64,000 bases of DNA from Ctenosaura bakeri (Eukaryota > Chordata > Lepidosauria > Squamata > Iguanidae): the NCBI GenBank assembly GCA_948474755.1, contig CAOLHI010000960.1, forward strand, positions 1-64,000, written 5' to 3'. A program made the position numbers and the translations under genes. The notes under the pieces are model-generated. The model searched no databases, was not told the origin of the DNA, and was given only the letters and a program-made list of their open reading frames with translations. Shown here piece after piece: positions 33,141 through 43,219 of the stretch; within the stretch, counting starts at the first letter, position 1, and each line of letters opens with the position of its first letter.

Positions 33141-34367
33141 CATCCTTGGAGTATCAAGTGATCTTCCTCCGTTAGGCAACTGGGTCTCACGTCTGGCAAA
33201 GAATCACATGTCCCTGTTGGAAGAATGACAGATACCCGGTGCATGCAGGTGAGTGCCAGGTCATTGCTTGTGGGTGCAGAGGAACTGCTTGGTGAGCAGA
33301 AGCAGCCAGCCTGTGAGATCTGGACTGCAGGCAGAGAGTATCCAGGAGCTGAGAGATGAGATATGTCAGGAAGTTAGAGGTGAAAGCAAGGATCTGAGCC
33401 AAGGAATCACATTATCAGCAGAAATCAGGTGGTGGGTAAACTGGAAGAAAAGGCAGCCCAAACTATTGATTGTTCAAAGGGCTACATTCATAAGCTTTGG
33501 AAAGCACTTGTTGTTGTGCTAATCCACTCACCATCTATACACATACTTACATACAGATGGGTAACTTAGGTCTGTGTGAAGGTTACACAGGCTGCCAGAA
33601 TGTCCTCCCAACAGAAGTTCACATCTGATTTTAAGAAAATGTTTTTTTTTAATGCTAAACAGCAGCCTATTTAAAAGATGATTGCCACTCTTAAAGCTTT
33701 GTTAACTATAAATTTCCAAACACGTGCCAAAGTTTTGTAATTGTTTTGCACCATTTTCCCACAAAATCCCCATCTTTTGCAATGCCCCCCCAAACTGAGA
33801 TACAGACACATCAGCTCAGAGTTCCTAGCAAACAACACCACACCTCAACATTGTCAAGTTCCCAGTTTTGGAGTTTGTAGTTAACAAAGGTTCTAGGGGC
33901 ATCTGGAACAAGAAATATCTCTCCTACAAAGAAAAGAAAAAAAAATAGTTAAGAGGGCCACAGAAACAACTGATGAGAAGAGCTACATGCAACCCGGGAC
34001 TGCACTTAGCTCACCCTGGCACAAACTAAAGAATATGATCAAGTAGACAAGGAGGAAAGAGGAGAAACAATAAAATATCTACTCATCTGTTAAACTCACT
34101 GAGTCATACGGGGCTGGCAGGATTGGCCTTTTACTACCTTAGTAGATGGATCAAATGGCATCTCTCCCTCCCTTATCCAAAGCTGACTGGATTCCCCTAC
34201 GTAATCTTGTATCTTAAAAGATATCTTACAATCTATGTAATCTTACTTTGTTAATGGCAGCACTGCATTGTCCATAATACATGTAGGGCAGCAAGGAAAT
34301 TATGGAAAATTAGACAAATATCACATTTTCAGCAATGTTTTAGACAAAGGGACATGGCTGAGATCCT
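33141..34367. other. Unassigned intergenic sequence
   Basis: No gene can be supported. The frame at 33253-33522 (89 codons, plus) shows no domain. There are short A runs near 33640 and 33935. Confidence 0.35.
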
Positions 34368-34425
34368 GGAAGGGTGTTAGACTAGATGGCCCTTGGAGAC
34401 TCTTCCAACTCTATGATTCTGTGGT
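34368..34425 (+). mobile_element. CR1 LINE, last 60 bases
   Basis: Only the extreme end is present: agactagatggcccttggag followed by actctatgattctgtgg. It may be an extreme 5' truncation. Confidence 0.75.
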
Positions 34426-34649
34426 TCAGTGGAACAATCAGAGCTGGCTGCTAATTACCTCTGACCCACAGCATCTGCCAACAGAAGCAATTGCCTCACT
34501 CTGATGGGAGAACCAGTCCTGCGGCCCTCTTAACATGTTTCTCAGCCTAACCTGCTTTGCTGGTCTCATTTTGGTTTAGCTATCCTTCCTGACAAGTTCC
34601 CTCAGGAAGCATTGGGTTATGGATTAATAACTGTGACTCTGATGCCATG

Positions 34650-35657
34650 TTCTCTTGTTTGGGAGAGAAGTGACTGGTGGAATGCCACAGGGTTTTGTCC
34701 TGGGCCCAGGGCTGTTCAACATCTTCATCAATGACTTGGATGAAAGAATAGAGGGCATACTGATCAAATTTGCAAATGACCAGATTGGAAGGGGTTGCTA
34801 ATACGCCAGAGGACAGGATCAAATTTCAAAATGACCTTGACAGATTGGAGAGCCGGGCCAAAGCTAACAAAATGAATGTCAACAGAGAGAAATGTAAGGT
34901 CCTACACTTAGGCTGAAAAAATGGAATGCACAAATATAGGATGGGGGACTCGTGGCTGGATAACAGTACATGTGAAAAAGATCTAGGAGTCTTGGTAAAT
35001 CACAAGCAGAACATGTGTCAGCAGTGTGATGCAGCAGCCAAGGAAGCCAACATATGTCTTGGTTGCATCAATAGGAGCATGGTGTCTGGATCAAAGGAGG
35101 TAATGGTACCACTCTATTCTGCATTGGTTAGACCTCATTTGGAATCCTGTGTTCAGTTCTGGGAACCTCAATTCAAGAAGGATATTGACAAGCTAGAGTG
35201 TGTCCAAAGGAAGGCAACCAAAATGGTGAAGGGTCTGGAAGCCGTGAAGCCCTATGAGGAGTGGCTGAGGGAGCTGGGGATGTTTAGTCTGCAGAAGAGA
35301 AGGTTAAGAGGGGACATGATAGCCACGTTTAAATATTTGAAGGGATGTCATGTTGAGGAGAGAGCAGGCTTGTTTTCCACTGTTCCAGAGACTAGGACAA
35401 GGAGCAATGAATTCAAGCTGCAGGAAAGAGCATTCCACCTGAACCTCAGGAAGAACTTCCTGGCAGTCAGAGCTGTCTGGCAGTGGAATCTGCTGCCTCC
35501 ATGGAGTGTGTTGGAGTCTCCTTCTTTGGAGGTTTTTAAGCACAGGCTGGATAGCCATCTATTGGGAATGCTTTGATGAGTGTTCCTGCATGGCAGGTGA
35601 TTGAACTCAATGGTCACTGGGGTCTCTTCCAACTCTGTGATTCTAGGATTCTATGGC
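34650..35657 (+). mobile_element. CR1 LINE with part of the RT domain
   Basis: This is the longest complete-ended copy here. It opens in the RT domain: [20 protein letters not shown], then ILIKFANDQ, where the first aspartate of the catalytic pair is Asn. After a frameshift the frame at 34926-35576 is open for 216 codons, from HKYRMGDSWLDNSTCEKDLG through [18 protein letters not shown] to SPSLEVFKHRL, and the 3' end reads gattctaggattctatgg. The protein would reverse-transcribe CR1 RNA at the target; this copy cannot. Confidence 0.94.
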
Positions 35658-36521
35658 TGGATCAATCTGTTTCTGATATCTGTCAGTTTTCCATTTGTCC
35701 GTTTGTAAGCCTGTTCCACCCTGTTTTCTCAGTAATATGCATTTTTTTCTTTAAAATTAGAAGGCATGAAAATTACGTATCTCATCATTCATTTCTAAGC
35801 ACATGCATTTGTGGACCTATTTCCTTTTAAAATACTCACTTCTAAGTACATTTATCCTTTAAAATTATGAACTTTGTATGCATTTTTTGAGCAAGACTGT
35901 ACACTAAAATTCAGAGAAGTGCAATATCAGAAGCATGATTTTGTTACGATCTGCATGTTAGTCTGAGAGATGTGAAGCAAATCAGTTTTATTTGAAATAT
36001 TGGGTGGAATGAAATACCCACAAACATTGCTTGCATTTTAGGTAGAAAAGGGCCCAGTAGTTAAACTTGTATGTTTTTGTGTACTTGCAAAAACACACAC
36101 ATGCACATACACACACAAACACACACAGAGGCAACAAAAAATGACATTGGGAAGGAGAAGTAAACACACCAGAAAGGCATTAAATTCAACACACATCGTA
36201 TTTCATAATCAGAATCCCGCAGTCGGAGCTGACACCACAGAATGAGTTTCTCACCATCACAGGAACATAAAAAACCTGCTGCATTTGCTTCTCTTGGCAC
36301 TTTGTGCCGGAAACTTCTTTGGCAGTGGATGGGGACTATTAATCAAGATGAGCGGGAGAGAGATGGCTGAGGGATGCTCTTGGTGTTGCATCTGTGACAG
36401 AGGGGAGAGCAGGTGCTGTGTACAGCTGTGGGGGGACTGCGTGCACATGCAGTTTCTTGTGCAAAGAGAAAAGGAGAGACTCTCACAGTCCCTTTTGACC
36501 AGATGCGGTCGTGATGCCCTG
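35658..36521. other. Unassigned sequence with AT-rich repeat-like part
   Basis: Positions 35730-35950 contain words such as atgcatttttttctttaaaa and cattttttgagcaagactgt, similar to other AT-rich patches in the window. A short acacacac patch lies at 36092-36125. No gene is seen. Confidence 0.35.
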
Positions 36522-37181
36522 GGCCCCATTCACACTAGGTGATTATTGCATTGTTGTTCCATTTAACAGCCATGGAATCCAGTGGAATCCCAGAGTTTGT
36601 CGTGTGGGGAGGCACTGGAGTGCTCTGGCTGAGAATTCTAAATGCCGCCCCCCTCATTGCCACATCTAGGATTCCATGGGCCCTTTTCGCACGCATTTTT
36701 TTTGCGCAAGCGCCCCTTGAGCATCGCGTGAATGCAAGCGTCGGTCCGTACGACGCGCTCCCACTCACACGACGCTCAGGAGGCTAAAGTGGGGTGTGCG
36801 CACATTTTCTTATTTTTGGCTCTAAGCCTAAAATACTACGTGGTTGTGCAATGCTTGTGACGCCCTCACGCATTTACCTGCGTGCGGTGCATTGGCGAGC
36901 CAGGGCGGTCGTGCTTCCTTCCCCCAACGCAGCCTACAGCTCCCAACTGTGCTGTGAAAGGAAGGGGCGGGGCGGGGCACTAGCACGACGGTCGCGCAAC
37001 CGGCAAGCTGATGCGGGAGGCAGAAGGGCTGCTGTGTGCGGCTTGCGCAAATGGCTGCTCGCGTGAGCGCCGCTCCCCACTGCCGCGACCAAGGTAAGGT
37101 GCGAAAAGGACTATGGTATGGAACCATGGAAGTGAAAGTGGAATAATAGTGCTATAATTCCACAGTGTGATTGGGTTGGCC
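36522..37181. mobile_element. Harbinger-related MITE hosting another MITE
   Basis: The left part starts ggccccattcacactaggtg and the right part ends agtgtgattgggttggcc. The right part keeps gtggaataatagtgctataa of the 3718-type family, and the left part carries the central block with gagtgctctggctgagaatt also seen in the copies at 47.1 and 47.9 kb. A 434-bp CpG-rich MITE interrupts it at 36679-37112. Confidence 0.6.
36679..37112 (-). mobile_element. CpG-rich Harbinger-type MITE, nested
   Basis: The element is the reverse complement of the 19683-20114 family, 434 versus 432 bp. It starts ggcccttttcgcacgcattt and ends gtgcgaaaaggact. ATG is found on both sides (36676-36678 and 37113-37115). 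CpG density is high (acgacgctcagg, cgcgtgagcgccgctcc) and appears better kept than in the other copy, which suggests a younger insertion or less methylation. Frames inside are GC-driven and not coding. Confidence 0.82.
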
Positions 37182-37729
37182 TTTTGTTGCTATTGGCCAT
37201 CACGGTGATTTCAACTTACAGCAACTGTATGAAAGTAAGACCTCCATGAACCATGCCCTGCTAAGGTCTTGCAAACGAAGGGCCGTGGCTCTACCCACCT
37301 GTAATGTGGTCTGTCCTGGGCTTGGCAGCTGCCGAGGTTCCTCAGCTGCCTAATTAGCAAGATAACGTCAGCTCTGCAAAACAGCCTTGGGGCTGAAGTA
37401 AACTCTCAGTAAAAATACAACAGCAGTCCAGAAAGGGAATAGTCCAAATGCCAAACCAATAATCTGAGTGAAGTGTCAGGGTCCCAGGTCCAAAGCACAC
37501 AGATAGAGAATGCAAGATCACCATGGCTGTCACCACCAGCAGCATCAGGAGATTCCAGCAACCTTCTGTTGGTGAGGCCTCTGATTATAGAGCCTCAGCA
37601 TCGTGCCCAGCTGTGTCCTAATTAATGAGCCCTTCCCATATAAGCACTGCCAGAGAAGACCTGGACTTTCCCTTTACCTCCTGCACTGGCTACCATAAGT
37701 ACTGCCTTTTCACGTTTCTGGGCTGCAGC
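37182..37729. other. Unassigned intergenic sequence
   Basis: No gene or named repeat is seen; the open frames are short and shared by both strands. Confidence 0.4.
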
Positions 37730-38030
37730 TGCTGGGAAGGGACCTGTCTGGGTCCTGGGGCAAGGGCATGACATGGTCTCCCTCTGTTCCTATCGCCTTC
37801 CATTTTCCTCAGCATTATTGTCTCTTCCATTAATTCATGTCCCCTCGTGATGTGTCCCAAGTATGATAGCCTCAATTTAGTCACTTTGGTTTCTAGTGGT
37901 TTTTTACTGTTGGAAAATTGCTTTTCTTTGCCATTTGAGAGTTTCTTTTCATACTGTTGATAATAAAAGATGTGCTGCAGTTCATTTGTTACCCTTATAT
38001 CTGATCTTCCCTCCAGTAAGCTCAAGGGAG
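37730..38030 (-). mobile_element. RTE/BovB-like LINE fragment
   Basis: The minus strand frame at 38025-37690 encodes KVTKLRLSYLGHITRGHELM and then KMEGDRNRGRP. A L-x-Y-x-GHI-x-R block followed by an EG-x-R-x-RGRP block is characteristic of the C-terminal region of RTE/BovB-type and related LINE proteins that are common in squamates. The fragment is short and ends of the element are not visible. Confidence 0.55.
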
Positions 38031-39304
38031 CATATGCAACACTCCTCCTTTTCCTCTAATCTTCACAAGTTAGGTCAGGCTTAGACTGAGTGGTTGGCTC
38101 AAGATTACTCCCCAAGTTTCAGGGTTCAGGTGGGTTTGAACATGGGTTTCCCACCTCACAGACCAACTGTACTACACTTTGGGTCGGAAACTAATGCCAG
38201 GTCCACAGGGCGATTTTCTGCTCTTGAGGCCTTTGAAGGCTACACAGACATCCAGAAATGTCAGTACATACATAAGAAAGGCAGCTAGAAGTCTATTTCT
38301 ATTGTGGAAAACCAATTTTTTTAAAAAAATTAGGCAGTATAGAGGCAATGTATCTAGAAGGAGAATTGCTGCTTCCAGAAGCTTATCAGAAAAGCAACTC
38401 AGCTATTGGGGGGTAGGGGAGAAAAATGAGATCTGGGGAGTTCACAGGGCCACACTTTGACCACCCCTTTGTTAACCTGTACTAGGTCCCTATTCTGTAG
38501 GATGCAACTTTCTGCATACTGAAATCACTGATTGGGTCTTGAATGTTGCACATTAGTAGACAGGGCTGAATGGAAAATGGCCCACAATATTTGCTACCCT
38601 GTTTGTTGGTGGCAAGAAGTAGGGAAATTTAGATTATTTTTTTCTTCAGAAATGGGGCAACACCTATCCATAATAGGTAGGGTTACCACGTCAGAACTAT
38701 TCCAGGGTGAATGCACAAGTCTGTGGATTTTCAGATGAAGAATTTAGCTTGAAAGAATGCACATCAAAAATTGGGGGAAATATGTACAAAAGGAGTGTAT
38801 TTTTAGCAGAAAATGTAGAAAAAAAGAGAATGTTTGATGAGGGTGAATGTATACAATTTTAGTGCAAATTTCCATGCATTTTTAGTAACACAGAAAATGG
38901 GATGAAAGTGACTTATAATTGAATGTATACACAACTGACTAGGGCTGGAAATAAACACATCTATCCGTAGAAACAAAACAAACAGTCTGACACAGGAGTA
39001 GGATGCTTCCTTGGAGACACAGAAGCAGCATTAGTCAATGCTCATGAGTTATGACGGCTAAATGATACCTCTTGATTCAGAGGGAGATTGCCAGTGAGCA
39101 CCTTTTACTAGTGGTCCACAATAGAAAAGGGATAATTCACTTTGTGGCATTATTTGTGGGCTTCCAGTAGGCATGATTCTCTCAACTGTAAGTCAGGCTT
39201 ATGTCAAAGGCCATTTAGTGGTGAGAATGCAGAGGAATGGGCCCCTGGACTTACTTACTGCAGGAGTAAAGAGATGTGCCTTGAGAACAGGGCAGCCAGA
39301 GATT
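38031..39304. other. Unassigned intergenic sequence
   Basis: The part at 38740-38950 is AT-rich, with gtgtatttttagcagaaaat-like words shared loosely with 5.7 and 48.6 kb. There is no gene. Confidence 0.35.
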
Positions 39305-39446
39305 GGCCATTTCCGCACAACACTCTTATAGCACGATGATTCCACTTTCAACCTCCTATGGAATCCTGGGGTTTGCAGTTCCGAGAGGGGCCATAGGAGG
39401 TTGAAAGTGGAACCATCACGCTATAAGAGTGTCATATGGAAACGTT
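39305..39446. mobile_element. Harbinger-type MITE, both arms
   Basis: The left arm starts ggccatttccgcacaacact; the right arm reads gaggttgaaagtggaaccat and then a decayed end near gtcatatggaaacg. Arms pair well around cttataagagt-type termini (cactcttatag / ctataagagtg) that differ from the cagtctag type of the main group, so it is a subfamily variant. Confidence 0.75.
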
Positions 39447-39462
39447 CTATGTCAAGGAGGGA

Positions 39463-39558
39463 ATTACTTATTCTAGACCTTAGAGGAGCTCCCCAAGGTG
39501 CTGAAACGGAGAGAGGGTTCAGCACCTTGGACAGTGCTTTAGAAGTGGAAATAAAATC
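39463..39558. repeat. Hairpin with CCAAGGTGCTGAA core
   Basis: The sequence ccccaaggtgctgaa is followed after an 11-bp loop by ttcagcaccttggacag; outer parts (ttattctaga and its diverged complement) extend the arms to about 37 bp. It resembles the hairpin at 17095-17192. Confidence 0.5.
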
Positions 39559-39655
39559 CAGAGGAGTTTTGCTGTATTTGTGGTATAGGATCAACCCACC
39601 CACAAAAAACGCTGATAAAAGATTTTTAAGGTTTATTGCTACTTATGACAAACTA

Positions 39656-39890
39656 TCAGATTGGTATAGTGGTTTCAGGAATGGGCGACTACTCTAGAGA
39701 TCAGGATTTGAATCCCTGCTTGGCCCTGGAAACCCTCTTGGTGGCCTTGGGCAAGTCACACATGGACCTAAAAGAAGGCAGTGGCAAACCTGCTCAGAAC
39801 AACTCTTGCCTCAAAAACCCTGTGATAGGTTCACCTTCAGGTCACCCTAAGTTGGAAATGACTTGAAAGCAGACAGCAGCAACAACAAAG
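39656..39890 (+). mobile_element. tRNA-derived SINE, plus strand
   Basis: The A-box-like tggtatagtgg lies at 39662-39672, the B-box region reads ggatttgaatcc, and the tail is ttggaaatgacttgaaagca followed by cagcagcaacaacaaa. It is the second best SINE copy in the window. Confidence 0.85.
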
Positions 39891-40619
39891 GAAAGAGCAA
39901 TGAAGAGCAAGCGCTGCCATTTCCAGGCCATGGTTTGACGCTGCTGGCCCCATCCTCCAGTACAAGACTGGAACTGAACCAGAAGCTAGCTTCAGAAGAC
40001 CCCGTGGGCACTGGGGAGAGGTCTTGGTGGCTTTTTTAAATCAAGAATTGCTGCTCCTGGAAGATATCCTGCTTTGTCCTAGTGGGATGTCCATAGAGGA
40101 GGCTGGTAGTCACTCCCCCTGCCAAGGTTGTAGGATTTCCATCTCTGGCATAGAGGAATAATGAAGGAACCCATCAAGCAGAGACCAACCACCTATTTTC
40201 TTTCTTTTGGTCAAAGTGCTTCTTTTAAAACAGTTCTTTTCTGACTGGACATCTTTATCAACCTCAGTTTATTTATTTGTTCAATGCATTGAGTCCACCC
40301 AGCCAGCACAAGTGAATCCAAATGAGCCTCCTTCCAGGTAACTAATCACAGACCTGGAGTAATGCCCTATAAACTTAATTGTGAAATTTCATTAGTGGGT
40401 TGTTTGTTTTGGATGTCTGTATTTTATGGTGGAATTTTTAACTGTATTATAGAAGCCTGGAGTTGGAAGGGGCCCCATAGGCCATTCCTCTCTCTGTCTC
40501 TGTCCTGTCTGTTCATGTCAGGTAAAGACCTTTTCATTCCAGTTTTACTGGCTGTTGAAGAAGGGACTTTATTCGGGGAAGGGTGCTGCACTTCTGTACA
40601 CCTCCACACTATGTTTTTA
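39891..40619. other. Unassigned intergenic sequence
   Basis: No gene is seen. A short CR1-tail-like word (ggagttggaaggggccccat) lies at 40459-40478. The 93-codon frame at 40362-40643 has no motif. Confidence 0.4.
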
Positions 40620-40765
40620 AATCACCTTGAATTCAGTTACTGAATCAATATGTTAGGCTGTTTAATTGCAGTTTTTAGTTATATCTTTTTAATGACATTG
40701 TGACCTGCCTTGAGTCCCAGTAGTCAGAGAAACATGGGATCATTAAATTAATTAATTCACATATC
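40620..40765 (+). mobile_element. L2-type LINE tail
   Basis: The end tgacctgccttgagtcccag with aaacatgggatcattaaatt and then aattaatt simple repeats is an L2-type tail. No coding part is visible. Confidence 0.45.
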
Positions 40766-40804
40766 ATCAATCAATCAATTAATTAATATATCGTTTAGGT
40801 GAGG

Positions 40805-40935
40805 GGTACCCAACTGTGAATCTTCCAGCTGTTTTGTACTTCAACTTCCAGAACCCTTTACCAGCATAGCCAATGGGAGCTGAAGTCCAAAGCAGCTGGA
40901 GGACAAAAGGCTGACGGTCATTGATCTCTGTGCAT
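40805..40935. mobile_element. hAT-type MITE fragment
   Basis: The halves gttttgtacttcaacttcca and gggagctgaagtccaaagca form the usual inverted repeat of a common reptile hAT MITE. Termini are decayed. Confidence 0.5.
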
Positions 40936-41249
40936 ATTTTCCACCTAGAAGCCTGAATGGTTTCTCCTTTGGGAGGGACATGTTTGTGAGGGAGCTGTAG
41001 CTCCCTTGAGTATAAATAGTAGAGAAGTAGGATATAAATGCATCCTTAGGGTGTGGGGCTATGGCTTCTCAAAGGGAATGTGGCTATGGGTGCTGTCATA
41101 ATGAACATCTGCATTTAATATCTTTACTGTTGCATTAATGATTTCAATTTAAAATGTCAAGGGTGTCTTATTGCTGGGGTATATGGGGCACTGCTCATCT
41201 AATGCCCATCAGGCACTGACCTCCGCAGTAGACTAGTTCCAACCTTGTC
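40936..41249. other. Unassigned intergenic sequence
   Basis: Nothing is recognised. Confidence 0.4.
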
Positions 41250-41394
41250 TTGTTATATGGGAGCTGTGCAATCTGAAGGGGTATTTTAAATACTATCTTC
41301 AACCGGTGTTTTTAATCTTCCTTTTCCGTACTCCCTTTTGCCTGTGCTGGTCTATGACTGTAATAAAGATTCTATTCTATTCTATTCATTCTGA
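41250..41394 (+). mobile_element. LINE tail with (ATTCT)n end
   Basis: The stretch ctgtgctggtctatgactgt is followed by aataaagattctattctatt. A poly(A)-signal-like word directly before ATTCT units is the end of a LINE common in squamates. The family is not certain. Confidence 0.45.
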
Positions 41395-41487
41395 ATGTCA
41401 ATCCAGGCTTTGAAGGGGCTATCCAAGGTGTTCGTCTTAGTCTGATGATAAGGTCAGTACTTTGAGAACTTCTAGAAAGGCTGAGAT

Positions 41488-41613
41488 CAGTGGTTCTCAG
41501 CATGTAGCCCTCCACATCTTTGGACTTCAGCTCCCAGAAGACCCAGCCAATGTGCCCAAATGCTAGACCTTGAAGTCTAAAACATTTTAGGGACCAAAGG
41601 TTGTAAGTCATTG
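41488..41613. mobile_element. hAT-type MITE, 126 bp
   Basis: The ends are cagtggttctcagcatgtag and aaggttgtaagtcattg, which are diverged complements, and the inside has ttggacttcagctcccagaa with a complementary second half. No convincing 8-bp duplication is left. Confidence 0.55.
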
Positions 41614-41620
41614 TTTAAGG

Positions 41621-41779
41621 TCAAAACCTAGAGTAGATCCACCACCATCCCCCACTGGCCTGCAAGCCAAGAGTTGCCACTAATGGCCACCACTGAAATC
41701 TGCAGGTTTCAGTGGTGGCCAATAGTGGCAACTCTTGGCTTGCAGGTCAGTGGGGTGGTGGATCTACTCTAGGTTTTGA
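41621..41779. repeat. Long near-perfect hairpin, about 75-bp arms
   Basis: From tcaaaacctagagtagatcc to ggatctactctaggttttga the two arms match as reverse complements with about one mismatch, one further substitution and a 2-bp gap, around a loop of about nine bases (tctgcaggt). No other member is present in this window, and no clear target duplication was found. Confidence 0.85.
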
Positions 41780-42734
41780 GAAGGTTTAGTTTGAGAAAAG
41801 AAGATCACTGCTATCAAAGACCAGCCTTGGATGGCCTCTACCCCAAGAAGGATGTATTTTCATATGATACCGGGTATAGCATTTCAATTAAACTGCAGGC
41901 TTAGCATAGGATTCACTGGCACCATTAAGTCACCAATTGCAATGTATTTATTTGATTGAAGCAAGAGATTTTTTTATTAGGAACAGATGCAAGTTAGTGT
42001 TTGTTGCCTTGAGAGCATAAGAGGAACTGATTTTCTGTCAGAAAAGATTGGGATCAATGGCATTCCTTTCCTTCCAAGATACTACTAAAACATTTATTTA
42101 AAGGTTTATATGCTCCCTTTGCCTTATCTGTATTCCAAGCCGCTTGTCTAATGAAATAAGATTCATTCGCACCTTCCTTCACTGGCTTATTGACAAAGTG
42201 TAAGTGTTATGTGACTGGAAGCCAGATGTCTGTCTGTCGGGAATACCTCTCTCTAAACTTGTCAGCACAAATTATTTTATTGCGTTTTTCATACTTGTTC
42301 AAGTCTGCTGGCATAGTAAATCCTCGGTCCCTCGCCTGTCCAGTTTTGCATCGGTGTTTGAATTAGCGACAACAGAGGCAACATGCTAAGTGATGCTCCA
42401 TGTGGTAGAGGTCCCATCCTCCCAAGCCAGGCTCTTCCCTTCAAAAATACGGTTGCTCTAAGTTTTCCAAACAGTGGATTAGGAATGCTGAAGAAGCTTG
42501 TTTGCATTTTTAAATGACACCTAACTTAATTTTCAGACTGTTGTTGCATGTGAATTGGAACATAGCTATCCTTCACCTTCCGTACCTCTTCCAATTTTGC
42601 AATACCATTCTCAGCTTATTCGTATTATATTTATTTTATTTATATCCTGCTTTCCTCCCAGGAAGGCAGATCACATCCATCCAAAAATTGTGTGGAACAA
42701 TTTCTATAGAACTGAATGTTGTGAACATCTTTTA
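41780..42734. other. Unassigned intergenic sequence
   Basis: No gene can be supported; frames are below 95 codons and lack motifs. An attatatttattttatttat stretch lies near 42624. Confidence 0.4.
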
Positions 42735-42830
42735 TTGCTGTATTTACTGTCTAAGACACACTTTTTTCCCTAAAAAATATCCTCTGAAAATGGGGTAGTC
42801 TTACATGCCAGTGCGTCTTATACACCTGCA
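42735..42830. mobile_element. Tc1/mariner-type terminus
   Basis: The words tgctgtatttactgtctaag, acacacttttttccctaaaa and gtgcgtcttatacacc match the terminal region of the element at 50615-51046. The rest of the element is not recognisable here. Confidence 0.5.
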
Positions 42831-42920
42831 AAGATTCCAGCTTCCATTCCCTGCCTCCCCCGTTCATGTAGCTGTTTGATGGGAAGGACCTTTTGGTATG
42901 AAATTCTGAAGAGACTCTGT
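42831..42920 (+). repeat. Left arm of a 90-bp inverted duplication
   Basis: The segment from aagattccagcttccattcc to gaagagactctgt is nearly the reverse complement of 43308-43396, with about three differences. The spacer is 387 bp. Confidence 0.85.
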
Positions 42921-43219
42921 CGGCCAGGAGATACCACCTGGTTTCATACAAATGCTGCCTCTCATGCTTCCTCGTTTCTGGCAAAGCAAGTTCTTGCTGG
43001 CCCAACTGATTTTCCAGGTGAAAATAGTCCAAGTCTGTTCCCCCACTCCCTGGCACTTTGTATAAGGAAGGTAAGCAGCTATGAGCCGTGAATAGTACAT
43101 CGTTATAATGGAAAGTAACATTGCTGCCCTTCATCACACAGAACAGTGACAGCAGTGTAACTACTGAAAGGCCAGGATCCTTTTGGTGACAAATGCTGGT
43201 GTTGTCTATAGACTGTGGA

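Noticed and set aside
34926..35576. A 216-codon frame as a host protein gene
   Set aside because: It is the C-terminal part of CR1 ORF2: it lies downstream of the RT motif SG/GGMPQG and upstream of the CR1 3' end, and the same peptide occurs in many other copies here.
41621..41779. Member of the Harbinger-type palindromic MITE family
   Set aside because: It lacks the ggccatttccgcac ends and the 3-bp flanking repeats, and its arms share no sequence with that family.
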